NCBI GenBank assembly: GCA_021234155.1
Contig: JAJEKV010000025.1
Location: forward strand, 10,355,017-10,419,016
Origin: Isoetes taiwanensis
Taxonomy: Eukaryota > Streptophyta > Lycopodiopsida > Isoetales > Isoetaceae
Length of the DNA: 64,000 nt
Reading direction: 5' to 3'
Shown: positions 43,149-56,403 of the stretch, piece after piece
Layout: each line of letters opens with the position of its first letter
Numbering within the stretch: the first letter of the stretch is position 1
Translations under genes and position numbers: made by a program
The notes under the pieces: model-generated
Databases searched by the model: none
Told to the model about the DNA's origin: nothing
What the model saw: the letters and a program-made list of their open reading frames with translations, nothing else

Positions 43149-46100
43149 AACATTTCTCTTTACCGACTTGGTGTCAATTTTAAACTCGAATATTATAAAG
43201 GACATCTCAAAATAAAAATTTAAATTCAAATTATAATTTTGTGTCATTGCTTCATTAAAAAAAAAAATTTTATTTGCACTATGGCCTATAGAATAGTAAA
43301 GTGAGTTAATCACAAAGTCTCTCTTGCTTCAAATTGCATTGCAGTTTCTCTCTTGCCTCAAATTGCATTGCTCTAAGGTGCTCTGTTAGTGTAATTTTGG
43401 GATTGATTGTTATATACTGCCACTTAGACACAATAAAAATGATATTTTGAAAATAATTATGCACTTTGCATTCTTTCAAATATGCAAACAAGCATTGTCA
43501 ATATTCAGCATTGTCAATTCTTTCATTTGCAATATCCAGCAAGACAAAGCCACGAATGCCGAGAATGGCTTCAAATTAATGTATGCAATGGAACCTTTTT
43601 GAGGTAAAGTTTAGTAGCTTTAAGTCATGCTTCAACAACATGCAACAAAATCAAAAAGGCCTACCCATAAGATTGTTCAACGCATTTGAGTAGCGCTGTG
43701 CTTAGAACGAGCAGTTGAGTAGCATTGTGCTTAGAAAGAAGATCTGACACACTTTTCTTTTCTATTTTCTAACCAATTGATAATCCACATGCGTCTCATT
43801 TCCTAATTAGATTCAAAATTTCCTATGGCTCTCGTGTTCCTTACCTGGGAGCGGAGAGGTCTGTGAACCAAACATAACGAAGCTCTAAATCACAATTTGT
43901 ATAAAAAGAGGAGAGCTTTTCGGGTCGATGTTTTGTCAAACATAAAATTTGGACCCCCGCTATGGCCTTTTTCATCCGGCTTAAGCATCCGTTGCTCCCT
44001 GTCTCCATCTTTACCATCCGCCCACGGGACTGTTGGCCTTCCTTTCACAATCCATGAATTACGCAAATTTACATTCAACTTCTGACTTCCTTTTTGAAGG
44101 GGAGCTCAAACCAAGTTTCTAACTCTTTTGTGGTCTGTTCAAATTTGGTTGTTGCTTTTGCCTCAAAGATAAATAGCTTTAGCCCTTGCATCTTCTAATG
44201 CCTTCTTTTCCAATCTGTCATTCCTATCCTCACCGTAGCACGTTAATTCCAAAGATCCTCATTAGGTGGAGAGGTTCGCCGGCTTGTTTCTTCGCCATTG
44301 CTAGTGACCTAAGTTTTTTTTAGCCCTCGTGGTCTTATCTTCCTCCTGAGAGAATTTTTTTTTCATGTGCGCTAGCTTGCCTCCATCCTTTCTAGGGGTG
44401 CAACCACGAATTTTTATTAGCGAAGCATCGTGTGAAGAGACCTTCCCCGCTAGTGGTGAAGATCGAGAAGCACCGGGAGCGTGCATGTCCGTTTTGCCCC
44501 GTTTATTGAGTCCATCGATTATTGATGCAATCTTACCCCCGCTATCTTTTCCGGTATCCTTTTTCTCGAGTTGAAAGGATTTATTAGGGCTTATTGGCTC
44601 GGAAGAATAGTCAACGAAGATCTTTGGAGAAGCCTTGGCATTTCTTTTATAAGCATCGAAGGACCCGTTACTTGTTTGGAAGCTAGCAGATTTTCTTTGG
44701 AGAAGAATTAGCAAGAAGGCCAATAGTTTGTTGTACCCTCTGGGTCTTTATTTCAACAACTTCTACATGCTGCCGCACTCTCTCAACCTTCATCTCAACA
44801 ACTTCCACATGCTTACGCATAACAAAACATAGATAAACTTCACTTTATGGACATTGCCATAATAATAGTATATACAAAGTTGAGGAAAACATTATACCTC
44901 GGTTTACGCCCGGCAATAGTGCTTGGGGTTCCACGGATGCGGCGAGGGTGGAGAAGCCTCGTCATCGGTAAATGATGCAATTTCCTCTTCATCTTCATCT
45001 TCTTCATCGGGCGGATGCTACTGATGTGATTCTTGGCAATTTGCATCCCGAGGGTCTACGATTTGGGCGATTATTTTTTGGATCTACGCTACTAGGGCTA
45101 GAATGTAGATAGGGTTTTACATTATCCAATTGAATGGTTACATTCTTCTTCCCATAGGCTTAAAATGCTAAGGTACAAATTGGGGTTCCTCCTGACACCA
45201 TGCTCTTTTTTTTTAAGCGATTATTATGGAAATCGGCATTTGTTAGCGTATCATCTTGGCAAAATCGCAAGATCTAATACAAGACGACCTAGAGGTTGTC
45301 CCTTAATGGTCCTATCCGATTGAACCTCAACTAAGCTGAAAACCACACATTTTTTACGAAATGTTACCTTGCCGAATTTGCTTTCTTCCCGATACAAAGT
45401 TGAGGAAGTCTAAAAGAATCATTGAATATAAATCTTATCTTTGTCGGTGTCTCTCCAATCAAAGGAGTGCCGGATTTTGTACTTCGGTTCGTTTGTCGCC
45501 TCTTTGCCATTGCACCCGGTAAAGGAGGGATCTTTCGGTTCTAGGTTGAGGCCAATACGGCTGATCTCATGCAAGCAAACATTGAAAGATACCGTAATTC
45601 CCTTTTTACTTTTAGATCGAGTCCCAGAACCATATTCTTTGGGATCTTGACCTTCTTCCGAACCAAACATTCACTCCGGCGACTTTGATCTCTCGGCTCC
45701 CAAGACTTTCGACTTGGATTTAAAATGCCATAGCTTAAATTCTACCGGAGAAACCTTGATCGTCGAGCTTTAGAATGTACGAACAACACGAGTATTATAA
45801 TGGCAGACAAGTTTGATTGAAGAGCTTGATGTAGATGGGCGCTGGACGATTCCATAGCCGGAGGTGATGATGATGGTATTTGGGCGATTCCATAGCCGGA
45901 GGAGATGCTTGGCGATTGGGGTTGCCACCGGTTGCCAAACATGCCATAGCCGTAAAAAGTTTGCAACGTGTCGAAAAAATTTTCATAGAAGTGTTGCGCA
46001 CGAAAAAAGCTGACGTGTCGTGATCATAGCATCGGCTCCAATAATTATATATGTTAAGATAAGGCTTTCCAAACGTCCCAACATGCTAAAATAGAAATCC

Positions 46101-46659
46101 TAAAGTAGATAATGAATTCGTATGGGTCTTTATGTCCAATGACCATGGTCCAAATAATTTCTATATAAATGTTATGTCTATTTAACATGTGAACAATTTT
46201 TTGTGTCTAAATGAAGGTGTGCGTCCCCATTAAGCTAGTCAAATGCACCATTCACATAGATAATGCCACATGGGTAATTCATAGAAGATGTCATGCTTGG
46301 TCAAAGCCAATAGATTATTATTTAGCAAGGGTACTTAGAATTCTTTCCACCAGTAGACAAAACACCCTTGTATATCGTGTGGCAGATACATGTTTAAATG
46401 GGGAACTGGACTAAAAATGTGGCAGATCCATGATCCAATGAACAATCTATGTCCTATTTCATCCTTGGCTTAGAGTCTCTAGAAATTTTGTTGACAAGGT
46501 CTGAGCCAGCCATTGGATATATATGTATATGTATATAGATATATAGACTGGCCAAAACAAATCCTTATGACTTGAGAAGACATCCAAACAGCCCCCAGGA
46601 CTGTTGGACTTATCGGACCCCAAAAGGGGAAGCCTTAGAGACATAGGGACAAAAACAAC
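43149..46659. other. Unrecognised sequence with decayed minus-strand frames
   Basis: Minus-strand frames at 43890-44078 (NSWIVKGRPTVPWADG), 44301-44723 (Lys/Ser-rich, KIASIIDGLNKRGK), 45419-45670 (VSFNVCLHEISRIGLNLEP) and 45742-45966 (GYGMFGNRWQPQSP) look more protein-like than chance and, in order, may be pieces of one decayed gene on the minus strand. I do not recognise the product. 46000-46659 contains a TATATA/TGTATA patch near 46519-46545 and nothing else identified. Confidence 0.3.
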
Positions 46660-46866
46660 AATTTGAAGAGTGAGCGGAGTGAGGAGCGGCTGTTGTTGTT
46701 GGGTATGGTAACGGTTATGTTACAGATTGATAGAACTATGATTAATAAGTCTTAAGGGATTAGTGACCATATTTTGGCTCCCTTATTACTTGCTAAGTCA
46801 AGTTGTTAATTATAAATCTTGCTAGACATTTGAATTAAGAATATATATTTTGCTCAATTTCTATAA
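46660..46866 (+). repeat. Copia 5' LTR, right part
   Basis: Matches 51463-51668 of the 3' LTR (AATTTGAAGAGTGAGCGG ... TTGCTCAATTTCTAT). Confidence 0.9.
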
Positions 46867-46867
46867 G

Positions 46868-46879
46868 TGGTATCAGAGC
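46868..46879 (+). promoter_or_regulatory. Copia primer-binding site
   Basis: TGGTATCAGAGC, the standard plant copia site complementary to the 3' end of initiator-Met tRNA, two bases after the 5' LTR. Confidence 0.9.
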
Positions 46880-46885
46880 TACAAC

Positions 46886-48094
46886 ATGTCTAGTAGATTT
46901 GCAGCAAGCTTATTGAACACAATAGATGTGTATAAAGGTGGCCCAGGATTCCAGGTTTGGAAGGATGCCATCAAATACGTGTTGGAGGTGGAAGACCTCT
47001 GGGATCCGGTAGATCCAAATGGAACTGTAAGTGCACAAGCGAGGAGTCTTGGCAGTGCGAAGTCTGGGGGGTCTGCCGCGGTGGAGCAGCGAAACAGTCT
47101 GCAAAGTCCACGCCGGTGTCTGGCCGAGGAGGAGTTAGCAGTTCAAGCGGTGGGAAGTCTCTACAAGTCAAGGCCAAAGAAGCACAAGGGATCATTTCAT
47201 GCAAGGTAAGTCCTTCCATTAGCTCTTAAGCTTAGATCTCTTGGACCTAGAGACATGTGGAAGTTTTGTTGAAACATTATGAGGAAAAAAACTTCCTCTC
47301 GAGATAGATCTTCTTAAAATGAATTAAGGGGCTTAAAATTAAGAGAAGATGAAGATGTGGGAGAGTTTTTTAATAAATTTGACAACTTAATAGTTGATCT
47401 ATATGGTGCTGGAGTTGTAATATCTGAAAGGAATCAGGTGTTGCAAATATCAAGAGCCATAGGTGACAATGAAACATTGGCTTTATTCATTAGGAATTCA
47501 TGCAAGACTAGGGAAGAAGCTGAAACTACCTTAAGAACTGAATGGGAACAGAAGAAAATCTTAAGGCAAAGTCAAAATGAAGACACTCCTGAAGTCCTGT
47601 TTGTAAAAAGGAAAGAAAAAATAGTGTGCTATAACTGCCATGAGTCAGGACACTATAAGAATGAATGTCCTAAGCTTAAGAAAGAATTTAATTGTTATAC
47701 TGTGGAGGGAGAGGCCATCTTTGCTTCAAAGTGTCCAACACCAAAGGGTTATGGAAAATCTAAAGGAAGAGGAGAATCTAGCGAGGCCGATCGGGGAAGG
47801 GGAAGAGGTCGAGGCTATGAGAAAGCATATGTAACGCAAGAAAAGGAGACTAATGCAAAAGGAGTTACTGAGGAAATAGACGAAGATGAGGTAAATATTG
47901 AATTTGCTGTTGTGCATGAAAGCATAGGCACTAATAAATCTGATCACTTGATAGTTGATAGTGGAGCTGAAAGATCAGTAGTCCAATCTACTGAGCTTTT
48001 GAAGAATATATATATCAACTACAAGCTCCGGGGAAAATCAAGTTGGAAATGGAGCACTTCAAGAAGTAAAAAGGAAGGGGCTTGTTGCAGCTAG
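46886..48094 (+). pseudogene. Copia gag-protease, frameshifted
   Basis: ATG at 46886 (MSSRFAASLLNTIDVYKG), then YKGGPGFQVWKDAIKYVLEV typical of copia Gag N-termini. After a disrupted stretch (47210-47356) the frame resumes: GEFFNKFDNLIVDLYGAG, the CCHC knuckle CYNCHESGHYKNEC (about 47629-47670), an Arg/Gly-rich segment, and the protease active site LIVDSGAERSVV near 47950. The frame runs to 48094 (…KKEGACCS), past a shift after NYKLRG. Gag forms the particle; the protease processes Gag-Pol. The Arg-for-Thr/Ser context after DSGA is usual for copia (DSGAS/DSGAT/DSGAE). Confidence 0.85.
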
Positions 48095-51060
48095 AAGATC
48101 TTGAAGGCAATGTTGTGAACATAGAAGATGTTTTGTGTGTACCAAACTATAATCAGAAATTTAATTTACGTCGGTCAACTTTGTGATTTGGGATCTGAGA
48201 GTTGTTTTTGAAGGAGATAAATGTAATGTGTTCTTGAATAATGAATTGAAGTTTTTGCTAAAAGAGTTGGCAATTTATTTGAGATGGATAATGTGATGCA
48301 TCATAGCATAAATACAATTCAAGAAGAGAGTGTAGATCTATGGCACAAAAGATTGGCACACACAAATCGTAAGAATCTGAAATGGTTATTAAAGCAAGGC
48401 TACATAAATTATCATGACGGTGAGGCAAATGAATTTATTTGTGAAGGATGTGCATTGGGCAAATTAAACAGTTGCCATTTTCTAAAAAGTAAGACAAGGG
48501 CTCAAGCAAATCCTTGAGTTGGTACATTCTGACCTATGTGGCCCATTAAATGTGCAAAGCAGAACCAACAAAAGATACTTTATAACATTTATAGATGACT
48601 ATAGCAGAAAATGTAAGACATATTGTTTGACAAGAAAATCTCAAGCATTGAGTGCATTCAAACAATATGTAGCTGAGATGGAGAGAGAAACCAATCTCAA
48701 ACTCAAATGCATTAGGTCTGATAGAGGAGGTGAATACCTTGCAAAACAATTTAAACAGTTTTGTGTCGTTCATGGAATTAGAAGACGGCTAACCTAACAC
48801 AGAGATACTCTCCTCAAACAAAATGGGGTCTCAGAAAGAAAGAACAGGACCTTAATGGATGCAGTCAGAGCCATGATAAAAGGAAGTGGTCTGCCCAACA
48901 AGCTTTGGGAAGAGGCGTTACAAACTGCTGTGTTAATACAAAACATCGCCCTCAAACAAGTTTAAAGGGAAACATCGGATGCTATATGGAATCGAGATAA
49001 AAATATAAACTATGAGAAGCTAAAAGCATTTTGATGTTTAGTTTATGCACATGTTCCCTCTTGAATTGAGAAAAGAAATTAGACAATAAGGCTGAAGTTG
49101 GATTTCTTGTAGGCTATGATGAGCATTCTAAAGGATATAGAATATATGTCCGAGAATCAAAGACTGTGTTAGTTAGCAGAGATGTCTTATTTAATGAGCA
49201 CATACTTTATAAAGATAGATACAAAAAGGGAACCAAAATTGTCACAACAAGACCAGAGATGCCTATGTTTGATTTAGATGATGCAGATGATTATGAAGAA
49301 GAAAAAGGGGACTTGAGTGTGAGAAATGGAGAGTCCAACAATGCAAAATGAAATGGAGACTCGAAGTGCAAACAGAAGGTCGGGGAGTCAATTGGTCATC
49401 ATATGGAAAAAAAGAAAAGGAAAACTTCAGGCGCAGAAAAATTAGTAGAGGAAGCTAAACTAGAGGAGGGAAAATTATATGGCGAGATGAGTCGGGGAAA
49501 AGTAGAAGACACGTTACATTTGAGCCGAGCAGATTATGGCTATTCTAGAAGATGAAATTATTCCACAAAACTTTGAAGATGCTCTACAAAGTCGGGACAA
49601 AGATAAGTGGATATTTGCCATGAATGATGAACTCAAATCTTTTGAAGAAACTAAAACTTATGACCTTGTCAAGGCTGATAGCAATGAGAATGTAATTGGA
49701 AGCAAGTGGTTGTACAAAGTAAAAGTAAATCGATGGCAACAAGAAATTTAAAGGCAAGGCTGGTTGCTCAAGGTTACAGACAGAAAAAGGGAAGAGATTA
49801 TGATGAAACCTATTCTCCTATAGTCAAGCTCACGAGCATTAGAGTTTTGCTTGCTATGGCAAATGCATTAAATTTAGAGCTGCATCACATGGATGTGAAG
49901 ACAGCATTCTTAAATGCCACACTTGAGGAGGAGGCTTATATGAAGCAAGCTCCAGGATATTCACATGGCAAGGATATGGTCGGAAACTCAATAGGCGGTC
50001 TATGGGCTGAAACAGTCACCAAGAGAATGGTACTTATGTATAAATGGTTTCTTACAAGAACAGGGCTTTGAAAAGTTACATAATGATGGAAATCTCTATA
50101 GATTTGAAGAAGATGGAGAATATTGCATGATAGCCTTATATGCGGACGATTGTATCATGATTGCAAATTCTTTGAAAATCCTCAACAGGTGCAAAAGCAT
50201 TTTAAAGTCAAGGTTTCAAATGTCAGATCTTGGTGAACTGAGGAAGTTTCTTGGAATTGAGGTTATCAGGGATAGGAAGCAGAAATGGATAAAATTGCAT
50301 CAAAGAACACATATAGAAAATATGCTTAAAAGGTTCAAGCTGGTTGAGGCAAAGCCATCCAAAATTCCAATGACAACAGGGCATAGGCTGACTGATGTTC
50401 ACAACGTCTCAAATGATGAAGAAAATAAAATGGAAAATGTACCATATAGAGCATTGATTGGGTGCCTACTCTTTTCGGCAAAACAAAGACACGACGACAT
50501 TGCCTATCTTTGTAAACATCTTGGAGCGAAGGAATCATGATGCTACTAAAGAACATTGGGAGGCAGCCAAGCGAAGTTCTCAAATATCTAAAGGGAACAC
50601 AAACTCATGGTATATGTTTTGATTCAGAAAACCTAACTATGACTTGTTATAGTGATGCATTGGGGAGGAGATCCGCACACAAGGAAATCTACTTCGGCTA
50701 TGCTATATATTTAGGAGGAGGTGTCATAACACGGAGGTGCAAGAAACAAGCAAAGCGGTGGCAATGAGTTCAAATTTGAAGCGAGAATATCTTTGCATCA
50801 TCCTTAAATTAGTTTGGTTAAGAAGATTGTTGGATGAGTTAGGATGTATGCAAAAAGATCCTACTGAGAAATATGGATGGATGACCGAGTTGCATAGCAA
50901 TTGTAAAAATCCAAAGATTCCATGACAGAACCAAGCACATTGAACTAAGTATGCACTTCATACGAGATTTAGAGAGAAGAATCTCATACAAATGAGATAT
51001 GTGGAAACTAATAGTCAAGTAGCAGATGTGTTTACAAAAGCATTGTCAAAGGTAAAATTT
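48095..51060 (+). pseudogene. Copia pol: integrase, reverse transcriptase, RNase H, multiply broken
   Basis: 48284-48517: GAG-pre-integrase with LWHKRLAHTNRKNLKWL and CEGCALGK (HHCC zinc). 48519-48797: integrase core LVHSDLCGPL, FITFIDDYSRK, IRSDRGGEY. Next, in other frames, NGVSERKNRTLMD contains the catalytic Glu. 49536-50071: RT with WIFAMNDELKSF, RLVAQGYRQKKGRDYDETYSP, HMDVKTAFLNATLEEEAYM. 50127-50540: LYADDCIMIAN (usual motif YVDD), MSDLGELRKFLGIEV, and the VPYRALIGCLLF start of the tether. 50537-50925: RNase H pieces with YSDALG. At least six frame breaks; not functional as read. Confidence 0.85.
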
Positions 51061-51100
51061 GTAAAGTTTGAGAGCAATTGAATGTAGCGGAATTTATAAT

Positions 51101-51112
51101 TTGAAGGAGGAG
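51101..51112 (+). promoter_or_regulatory. Copia polypurine tract
   Basis: TTGAAGGAGGAG directly before the 3' LTR TG; plus-strand primer of copia reverse transcription. Confidence 0.8.
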
Positions 51113-51668
51113 TGAAAGGTTTTGACATATAAGTCGTGTAAATCGAGAACTCTACCTATGAGAAGCAAGTGGCGATGGGTTATGAGTTGTACATGCATTC
51201 ATGAGAAGCAAATGGCGGTGAATGTAAGTGAAGAGTATCAAAAAAAAAGGTATTTGCTTGACTATGAGGTGCGAGAATTGAATTTTAAAGCGGTTAGAGA
51301 CTATCACGCTAGCTACACGTTTCCCGCCGTATAAAATACGCGTGAAAAGAATACGTATGGAAACCCGGTTAGGTTTCAACAATTCAAACGCAATGATTGA
51401 CACCTGTGGGATATTTTTGGAAAGTATATCAACACCTGAACCGTCGGATTTTGTACATATATAATTTGAAGAGTGAGCGGAGTGAGGAGCGGCTGTTGTT
51501 GTTGGGTATGGTAACGGTTATGTTCTGATTGATAGAACTATGATTAATAAGTCTTAAGGGATTAGTGACCATATTTTGGCTCCCTTATTACTTGCTAAGT
51601 CAAGTTGTTAATTATAAATCTTGCTAGACATTTGAATTAAGAATATATATTTTGCTCAATTTCTATCA
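51113..51668 (+). repeat. Copia 3' LTR, intact 556 bp
   Basis: TGAAAGG ... TATCA. Contains the 20 bp (51443-51462) missing from the split 5' LTR. Followed by the TGTGG duplication. Confidence 0.9.
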
Positions 51669-51679
51669 TGTGGACAACG

Positions 51680-52171
<492 letters not shown>

Positions 52172-54605
52172 TGTTAGCCTAAAACCTGGAATTTTAGTCT
52201 AACCTCAAGGAAGCTCAAACAAAATGGTTAGGACCTCCAGATCACTTAGGGTGATCAATCCTTGACATATGAAGTGAGAAAAGTCATTTTGGAATATTGG
52301 TTTTTCCAAAATCACTAAAGTCCCTGAAACTGAAAAAACTGTCAGAGCAAAAAATGGCCTTGCAGACACACCTTGTGAGATTTTTGAGATGTGATTGGTG
52401 GTATAGATGATCAACAAGCAAAGGAAACTGGGAGTGGAGATTTGACTTGATTTGAATAGGGAAGGTTGAAAAATGTAGGTCAAAGTCGGGTCAAAAAGTT
52501 GGCCGGTGCCAAAGCAGAGAGCCAAAATTTGCGAGATGGAGTTTGATAAGGAATCTTGAGTTGGGATCTGTCGGCAGGCAACTTCAAAATAACCCCTAGA
52601 TCATGTGCATAGGGTTTAAATAGCAAAAATAGTTTTAGTTTCTCTGTAAGTAGCCGAGGCCTCGGGGAAAAGAACAAACTCGTGGATGGTTATGGAAAAA
52701 GGTCTTTTTTATGTATTTTCTTTGAATGTGTAGGTCTCTAAGGTTTTTATGAAGATGAAATGCAACTATCTGAAAAGAATATAGCTTGGAATAAATATTT
52801 TGGGTTTTGTTTTTAGTTTTTAGCTTTGAAAGCACAATGCGGGATTACAAAAGATGAATATACAATGGTGACAACAACTTTCAGGGCAAAGACTATGCAT
52901 TATAGAAATGTAACACAAGAAATTTGATAGTGTTAGCAAGGCATTACCAAATTCAAACATATAATAGTGTTTGAAAGTAAAATCCAGGTCTGTCTGAGCC
53001 TTTAGTGAATCTCAGAACTACCAATGAAGCCGAATGAAATGATTTTTTGGGTTGTAGTTGAAGTGCCTCATTTGTCGAACAAGTCCTGCCGGGACGGATC
53101 TTCAATCACGGCGAGAGAAAGCAAGAGCAAATTTCGAATAGAAGCGAGCAAGATAATATCGAGAATATCAAAATGCGCCAAGATCGCAGAGGTCTATCTC
53201 GAGGGGCGTCTTGATTTGGTGCATTTTTCTTGGCTTAAGAACTGTTCTTCCCAAAAGCTAGCTTCGGTTGAGTGATTTGAGGCCCAAATTGAGCAATTTC
53301 TATCGAATCAAGTGCCACAAAGGATCCCCATGGAAAAGGTTTAGGAGCTAATTTAGGGGTGAAAATTGGCGGGATTCAATCAAATTTAGGCAATTGAATT
53401 GGCGGATTTAGCGAGTTCCCCTATTTCTTAGGGTTCATTAAAAATTCTTAAGGGTGATATATCCCACAGGCGAGAAGTGGTTCGAAGGCTCTCGTATATA
53501 AGGAATAATGCGGGCCCACTATTAAATTTGCGTGCCCGCAGAGGGGACACCGGCCGTGTCCGGCCCCGCCCCCCACGCCACGTGGAAAAATGGGGGGGGT
53601 GACCTGGAACTATCTTGAGAAATAGATAGGGTAGATAGGCTAGAATAGGTTTTTTATTTTTTGGGCACGCATCCCAAGAATCCAATTTTGAAGGTCTTCC
53701 CAAGGGTTTTTTTTTTTGAATTTTAAAAGACCAAGTTAGCTCTTTTTTTCCAAGCTTTCCATCTAGAGGTTTTTAGGTCAAACTGAAACATTTGAATTTT
53801 GGCCCCTTTTGACCCATGGTCAATGAATATTTCAACATAGGGATGGTGAAAAAGTCATAGGAAAAAGATGGGAAAAGGGTGTAAATAGGCTATACTAGGG
53901 TTTAGGAAGATAAAATGAGAATGAAAAAAAAGCTTTCTTGCCTTTGAAGGTTTTCAAGATCACTAGGGGACAATTCTCAAATGAAGGTGAGATCAATAAA
54001 AAATAAGTAGTAGAATGATGAGAAAAGGTCTCAAAAGTGGAAACAATGGTGAAGGAAAAGTTTTGAAGGCTCTTGGGATATAGAAAGGGGAATGTAAGAT
54101 GAATGGAATGAAGAAGAGATGGGTACCTCTGTAGCACTTGATCTTATCTCAAATTGTTTCTAGGGCTCAATTCATACCTCCTAGTGAAGATAGATTTGCT
54201 CAAAGCCTAAGGTCTTCCAAACTTTTATAAGGGTCTTCCAAACTTCAAGGCTAGAACAAGAGCAAATTTCACTTCTAGGGTAGCATCCTCATGTGTGTGA
54301 CTTCAAACTTCTCAAGCAAGCTTCATAAAGTTTGAACTTTGGTAAAATGTCTTGTGCCTCCTTGATAAACTAGCTATAGCCTTTGCCTGGTTTTCAAATC
54401 AAAGGAAAATGTTAAACTAATAGGAATGTGTCTAGAAAGGTGTTTTACCTCAAAGAAAAGACTAGGCCATAATAGGAGATCCCAAATGTCTTCCAATCTT
54501 GGTCAAATGTCTTCCAAACTCTAATGGGATCACAATAGCCTGGAACTTTTCCTTGAAGGAAATATAAATGAAACAAAGGTTTTGATACATAGATGCTGGT
54601 CTATG
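52172..54605 (-). repeat. Gypsy 3' LTR (about 2.43 kb)
   Basis: Near-identical to 60615-63024. The part 53880-54600 matches almost base for base, while 52200-53700 differs by many small insertions and deletions. No coding sequence is called within; an 80-codon frame occurs identically in both LTRs but has no recognised product. Confidence 0.85.
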
Positions 54606-55727
54606 TTGCCAAAAATGGGCAACATCTCCTCAAAGGAAAGAATAGGCTGGTCCCCTCGGCCCTAACAAATGTAAATTTAGACCGAGGAACTTGAGGATCT
54701 TTGGTGCAAGTGACAGAGTGATGTAGAATGATGAAAGAGAGTGGCAATGAGTATGAGATGAACTGTTATGATGGAAATGTGGTGCGAGCATTGTAGGGAA
54801 TAAGAATAAAGGAATGGAAGGCTGAAATGGTATGAAGGGCAACCGATAGGCGATGGAAATGGAAGAGAAAAGAGTGAACACGCATATGTGGTAAATCAAA
54901 GTTAGCATGAGTGCTAAACGAGATGTGGAAAAATATATATGGATAGCACTCTAGAACTCAATGGGAAGCAAGGTCTCATGAAGAATAAGCCAAGATGAAA
55001 GCGAGGAAATGTTTTGACAAATGGCCCTGTCATGACAACATAGAACTCATTAATAGGTAATAATCAAAGTCTTTATCCCTTGTGGCCACATTCTGTGACT
55101 AAGCAGAAAACACCATATTAAACCTCAAAGGAAATATGCTAGTCGGAAGAAATATTAAAACCTCAACTTTGAAATTATAAACTAACCTATTCTAAGCTAG
55201 AACAAATGCTTATATAGAAGTGAAGAGGCTCAAGGGGCATCTTTGAGGCCAATATCTTTAAGGTGTTGAATATTAATGGGATTTGGCAGCTCTAATCCCG
55301 TACCAAGATCCGCCAACCTATAAGATGAGCAGCCGGCATCTCCTAGAATCGATAAGGGCCTTCCGTGGGTTTTCAAACTTTGAAAGCTTTCCTTCACCTG
55401 CAGACATTCCACTTTTAAAACTAATTCCATAGGTGCAAACTTGTCTGTAGTTTTGTGAGCAGCCTTGAAAGGCTCTTTGCACTCTTAGCCTTCTTGACAA
55501 ATTGTAATTCTCGCAACAAACCTTTCTTCATCTAATTTTAACAGAACTTCATACACGTGCTTCAAGGCTTGAGAAAACTCCAACTCAAGCTTGAGTGCCA
55601 TCCTTAGAGAAGGTATCTCTAACTTCATTTGGAATAACGACTTCTACTCCATATACTAAACTGAAAGGTGAGGCATTAGTAGCTGCTTTAGAAGTAATTC
55701 TATGAGCCCAAAGAGCATCATATAATT

Positions 55728-56403
55728 TCAAGTGCCAATCCCTTTGGTTTTGGCAAAGCTTTTTTTCTGCAAAATACCCTTAAGCACTTTGTTAGTAGAC
55801 TCAGCTTGGCCATTTCCTTGAGGATAATGGGCTGAGCTTTTCACATGCTTGATCTTGAGGCTTGAAACAAGGAAATTAATAACTTCATTAATAAAAGTAG
55901 AGCCTCTATCGGTCAAAATTTTAAAAGGAATGTCAAACCTAGAGCAAATATTCTCATGCAAAAAATCTAGCGATAGTATGGGCATTTGCTTTCCTTAAAG
56001 GTCTTTGCCGACCACTTAGTGAACAGATCTGTAGCCACAACAATGTATTCATCTTTGGGCTGAGGATGGGGGATTGATAGGGCCAACATAGTCCAATCCC
56101 CAAACTTGAAATGGACCGGGGAGACAATTTCTGTAAGAGGCGGGGATGCAAGATTCTTTTGCCAAAGATCGGCATTGATGACAAGTCTTTATAATATCAT
56201 AACAATCTTTAAATAAATGAGGCCATAAATAACCAGACCTCAATATTTTCTTGGCGGTTGTGTCTGGCTGCAAAATGACCACCACAAACACCTTTGTGAT
56301 TTTCAGCAAGTACCAGGGCGACTTCATCTTCATCAACACATCTTAAGAGTACACCATCCCTATTTACCTTGCACAAGATGTCACCAACCAAGGAGTAAGT
56401 CAA
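55728..56403 (-). pseudogene. Gypsy integrase
   Basis: Pieces in element order: ENHKGVCGGHFAARH, YDIIKTCHQCRS (HHCC zinc finger), FQVWGLDYVGPI (first catalytic Asp), then FKILTDRGSTFINEV (second Asp) and YPQGNGQAESTNKVLKGI (Glu). Frameshifts occur near 55955-56050. The enzyme joins cDNA to chromosomal DNA. No chromodomain was recognised downstream, so a non-chromovirus lineage is favoured. Downstream of 55728 the reading is lost by about 55500. Confidence 0.8.

Larger units (their letters stand above)
37053..46659. mobile_element. 9.6-kb insertion inside the copia 5' LTR, carrying a Penelope-like RT
   Basis: Relative to the 3' LTR, the split 5' LTR lacks 20 bp (51443-51462) at the insertion point and shows no target duplication. 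The insert contains the RT gene 37287-39407, a CACTA-like end at 43111 and unrecognised sequence. It may be one element or several nested ones. Confidence 0.75.
36721..51668 (+). mobile_element. Ty1/copia retrotransposon with 5' LTR split by a 9.6-kb insertion
   Basis: Flanked by TGTGG duplications (36716-36720 and 51669-51673). 5' LTR = 36721-37052 plus 46660-46866; 3' LTR = 51113-51668 (556 bp). Primer site 46868-46879, polypurine tract 51101-51112. Gene order is gag, protease, integrase, RT, RNase H, as in copia. The coding region is broken many times. Confidence 0.9.

Noticed and set aside
53895-54137. 80-codon frame repeated identically at 62314-62556
   Set aside because: It lies inside the two LTRs of one gypsy element, so the identity reflects LTR duplication, not coding selection.
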